A stretch of 64,000 nucleotides of DNA, taken from positions 3,104,001-3,168,000 of the forward strand of contig BSYQ01000007.1 of assembly GCA_030272585.1 (NCBI GenBank). Direction: 5' to 3'. Of this stretch, positions 61,044 to 64,000 are shown piece by piece. Position numbers and translations under genes: made by a program. The notes under the pieces are model-generated. The model made no database searches. It saw nothing but the letters and a program-made list of their open reading frames with translations, and was not told the DNA's origin. The stretch's first letter is position 1; each line of letters begins with the position of its first letter. This stretch comes from Bryopsis sp. KO-2023 (Eukaryota > Chlorophyta > Ulvophyceae > Bryopsidales > Bryopsidaceae).

Positions 61044-63696
61044 ATGGCTGACCGTGAACACGCATTGGCAGTGCGCGAGCCTCAAGTTGAAGAGCCAGGG
61101 ATTGAACCTGAGTTCGATGAGGAATTGCCTGACGCACCCAATGTGGTGTACCAACAAATAAACGTCCAGAACATCCACAATGTCCAGCAAGCAGCTGTCG
61201 ACATAGACATGGGAGCTGATGCGGAAGCCTTAAGAGAGGATGTGGATGCGGTCCATGACCGTGTGGACGATTTAGCCCACGGGCTAAGGGGTCACTTGCA
61301 GCAAGTTGACCAGACACTGGGGCAGAGGCTAGCCCATGCTGAGGCCTCTGTGTCGAACCAACTGGCTGGCGCATCAGAGGTGATCGGGCAGGCGCTGGAA
61401 ACACAGCACCAGCATGCGCAACAGGTTGAGGCCACACAGCATGCGGTGGTGTCGCAACAGCAGAAGCTGGATTCAGTAGCGGCTCAACATAGTCGATACG
61501 AGCAGAGGCTATTACGCCAAGATATCGACCATAGAAAAGAAAGAGCCGAGATCAAAGCTTCTGTGGACGCAATAACGAGGAGAATGGATGCCGCAGACAT
61601 TCTAGCGGACTCTCGTTTTGCTGACCTAAAAGAAGCAACTGAAGCATCAGCACTTCAGTTAAAACAACTCTCCGAGTTATCCCTTGTTCAAGGGCGGAGA
61701 ATTGAAGGCTTATTAGGAACTGTTGCGGATTCCAACGAAAAAGTCGAACGGACTCTAGAATTGTTTCGGGAGTCCTTGCATAAACAAGGTGCTGAGGTGA
61801 AGCGTTTGCAGAGCTCAAGAGTAGCAATTCAAAAAGATTTGATTGCCTTGGAGAAAAAGGCATCCAAAACCTGGGATCAGCAGCAAGATGCAGCTGATGT
61901 GGTTGCCTTAAGATTATCTGGCCTGGAACGAAGCATGGAGGATGTGAGTGGCGGAAGTCAGAGTGCCCAAAGTGGAAGTGATGCTCGAGCAGTATCACCA
62001 GAGCGTGAAGAATCAACTTCTCCTGAGCCTGAGGACTCAGCCTTTGGGATGCCGCTGCCGAAGAAATCAGTAAAGCAGTTGGCTGCATCATGGCCGCCAC
62101 TGGACCAGAGCTTCGCGGTAGGAATGGTTGGGGCAGGAACCTCAACAATACCGGCTCCTCCAGCAGTACAGGTCGAGGAGGGTGAAATTGTTGCTGCAGA
62201 AGCACCACCATGCACTGCAGTGGACAGCGCACCAGACGCTGATTTCACATTCCCTCAATTGATACCTCCAAGTACAAGAGCTCAGCCTGGAGTACGCATC
62301 TCAGAACCCGACTCTGCCGATGGATCACGTAGACCCACACGAACTAACCCAAGAGTTCTCTCCTCAGCAGAAGTGTTATATCAAATTGACCTTGAGCGTG
62401 CTAAGGCACAGGTCAGAGAAGAGAAAGGAAAAGAACCTATGCAGATTCCCACACGTACTGGAAGATTGGGACTTGGGTTAAGTGCTTTGGGAGCAAGGGT
62501 AGAAAATAATCCCTTTGCTGCACTTGGTTCATATGAGTCTACTGGTGGACCCAGTCGAGTTCCTCGCATGCGAGGTAACTTTGGAGACCCTGGTGATGAC
62601 GACCCAGATGATGATGGCGGTGATGATTACCGCGACAGACGAAACCGCCCACCTTCCCGCATTCCAGGTGCGCCTGATGGCGGAGGAGGTGGTGGCGGCG
62701 GGGGAGATGGTGGAGGCGGTGGACCTCCCGGTGGACCTCCTGATGGAGGTGGAGGTGGAGGTGGCGCTGGATCAGCAGGGCCAGGACCTCCTAGGCAAGG
62801 ACAGTGGTTGCCTAGCACCGTCAAGTTGCAAATGCCTCGCGCATTTAACGGAAGTGGAGAACCAAAAGCCCGTAAATGGCAAGTGCTCATGACGCGGTAC
62901 TTGAGAACCTGCGGAGTGCATGAAGCACAGTGGCAGTCGATTATGGCCACTAACCTTTATGGAGCTGCCTCGGATTGGTTAACGATGCAAGAGTTGAAAA
63001 TTCACCGAGGGGAAAGACCACCCTTCCGTGACTGGATGGACTTCATGGATGGCTTAGCTACAGCTTTCGAATTCTCTAGTGATCGAGATGAAGCGTGGCG
63101 TGACCTCCATAAACTCAAGCAGACTGGAACCGTGAAACAATTCGTTAAAGAGTTTCAGCGGTTAGTTTTGAGGATTCCAGACCTCGAAGAGGATCACCAG
63201 TATTTGCTCTTCGTGGATGGACTTAAAAGTGAAGTTCAGAAGTTAGTCGCAGCAACGGTACCTCGAGAAAGTCGAGGCCGCCATCATATCCGCCGAACGA
63301 TTGGAAGCCCTTGGAGTTGGAACACAAGGCCAAGGAGGGCAAACCAATCAGAAAAAGAAAGGAGTCTGGCGTGGTGGAAGAAAGAAGAAAGGCCAGAATC
63401 AGGGTCAGCAGCAGCAGAACCCCACACCACCAGCCCAAGCACCACCACAAGCTGCCGCAGGGGTGCAACAGCAGCAGCAACAGCAACAAGGACGGGGAGG
63501 AGGACGTGGTGGTGGTGGACGTGGACGCGGTGGTGGTAACCGTGGAAGAGGACAAGCCAATCAGGGAAGACAGAACCCCCAGGGGGGAGGGGGATATAAT
63601 TGTTATCTTTGTGGAAAGAAGGGTCACCCTGTGAGGCAATGTCCTAGATTGGAGGAGGTGAAAAACCTCCCCGATGTAAAAAAAATGTTAAACTGA
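61044..63696 (+). pseudogene. gag: Element D2 gag with a +1 frameshift
   Basis: Same start, coiled coil, Gly block and capsid domain as D gag up to about residue 740. At 63266-63270 the D sequence CGAGATGTCGAGG reads CGAGAAAGTCGAGG, one base longer, which throws the frame before the Gln/RGG region. The correct frame continues at 63301-63696 with the intact zinc knuckle CYLCGKKGHPVRQC and the GTTAAAC-TGA end. No functional full-length Gag or Gag-Pol is expected from this copy. Confidence 0.9.
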
Positions 63697-64000
63697 CCGC
63701 CAGGCAGGAAACTGCTTCGTCTGAGCCTGGCCGACGCAAACGTCGTAAGCGAAACAGAGTTCGTAGGCGGCGTAGGAAGCATAGATCAAAAGTAGGTGCC
63801 TCGAAAAAGGTTTGTACTCACAGCGGAAAACCTGGGGCGCGGACTAGTACACCGCGTGAAGAGAGAACAGAGACACTCTCCACATCTACCCAATCGGCAC
63901 ATGACAACTGCGATTGGAAAAATGAACAGAAGGAAAGCACACCGGATGAGATGGACGCGCCTCATGCGTCATCTGCATCTCTTCCCTCTGTTAGTGAATC
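63694..64000 (+). CDS. pol: Element D2 pol, N-terminal fragment (cut by window end)
   Basis: The -1 frame after GTTAAAC (63687-63693) is open to the end of the window and matches the basic Arg/Lys-rich N-terminus of D pol, with one in-frame 3-bp deletion. The catalytic domains lie beyond the window. Confidence 0.8.

Larger units (their letters stand above)
60473..64000 (+). mobile_element. Element D2: second D-family copy, 3' part outside the window
   Basis: 5' LTR, primer site, leader, gag and the start of pol match D closely. The copy is inserted in pol of E; CCTCC (60468-60472) should reappear at its far end as the target duplication. It differs from D by scattered substitutions, a frameshift in gag near 63268 and a 3-bp loss near 63811. 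Confidence 0.93.

Overview
The window is nuclear DNA of a eukaryote of the green lineage, most likely a streptophyte (charophyte) alga or another early-diverging plant-like genome. This follows from spliced genes with GT..AG introns, a plant-like bromodomain gene, several chromodomain Ty3/gypsy elements (chromoviruses) and hAT-type elements. The species cannot be fixed from sequence alone.

Host genes occupy only the first ~9.3 kb. There is a small two-exon gene on the minus strand (82-558), a spliced ankyrin-repeat/single-transmembrane gene on the plus strand (about 2273-5754; exons from 3120 on are phase-consistent), and a two-exon bromodomain gene (7529-9310). A relic of a tyrosine recombinase follows on the minus strand (10265-10745).

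From 10870 to 53003 the window is one nest of retrotransposons, which I resolved by matching LTR pairs and 5-bp target duplications. Element A (minus, LTRs 10870-11236 and 52637-53003, TSD CCCTT) is split inside gag by a LARD-like non-autonomous element (plus, LTRs 16715-16933 and 51363-51581, TSD CAGAC). The LARD holds two elements: B (minus, LTRs 19676-19911 and 36023-36258, TSD TTATG) and D (plus, LTRs 36903-37327 and 46581-47005, TSD AATAA). B is itself split by C (minus, LTRs 23165-23338 and 33508-33681, TSD ATCTT). Removing the insertions restores a 522-codon gag frame in A and a 1,701-codon gag-pol frame in B, which confirms the reading.

Right of the nest are a hAT-type MITE (53024-53405) and a fourth coding element E (minus, about 53.6 kb to beyond the window). 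The pol of E is broken by a 963-bp foldback hAT-type element (56712-57674) and by a second D-family copy, D2 (60473 to the window end).

The elements share one machinery: the same primer-binding site (TGGTTTCGGAGC, 2 nt from the LTR), G-rich polypurine tracts, and chromodomain integrases. A, C and D have gag/pol overlaps with classical -1 frameshift signals (GGGAAAC or GTTAAAC plus a hairpin 6-8 nt downstream). B instead has one continuous gag-pol frame carrying a phage-Dam-like methyltransferase segment. The most unusual feature is a third ORF after pol in C, D and E: a coiled coil followed by a RING-like Cys/His pattern, which I do not recognise as a described retrotransposon gene. The LARD carries an array of GNRA-type hairpins in its leader and may be moved in trans by D-family proteins.
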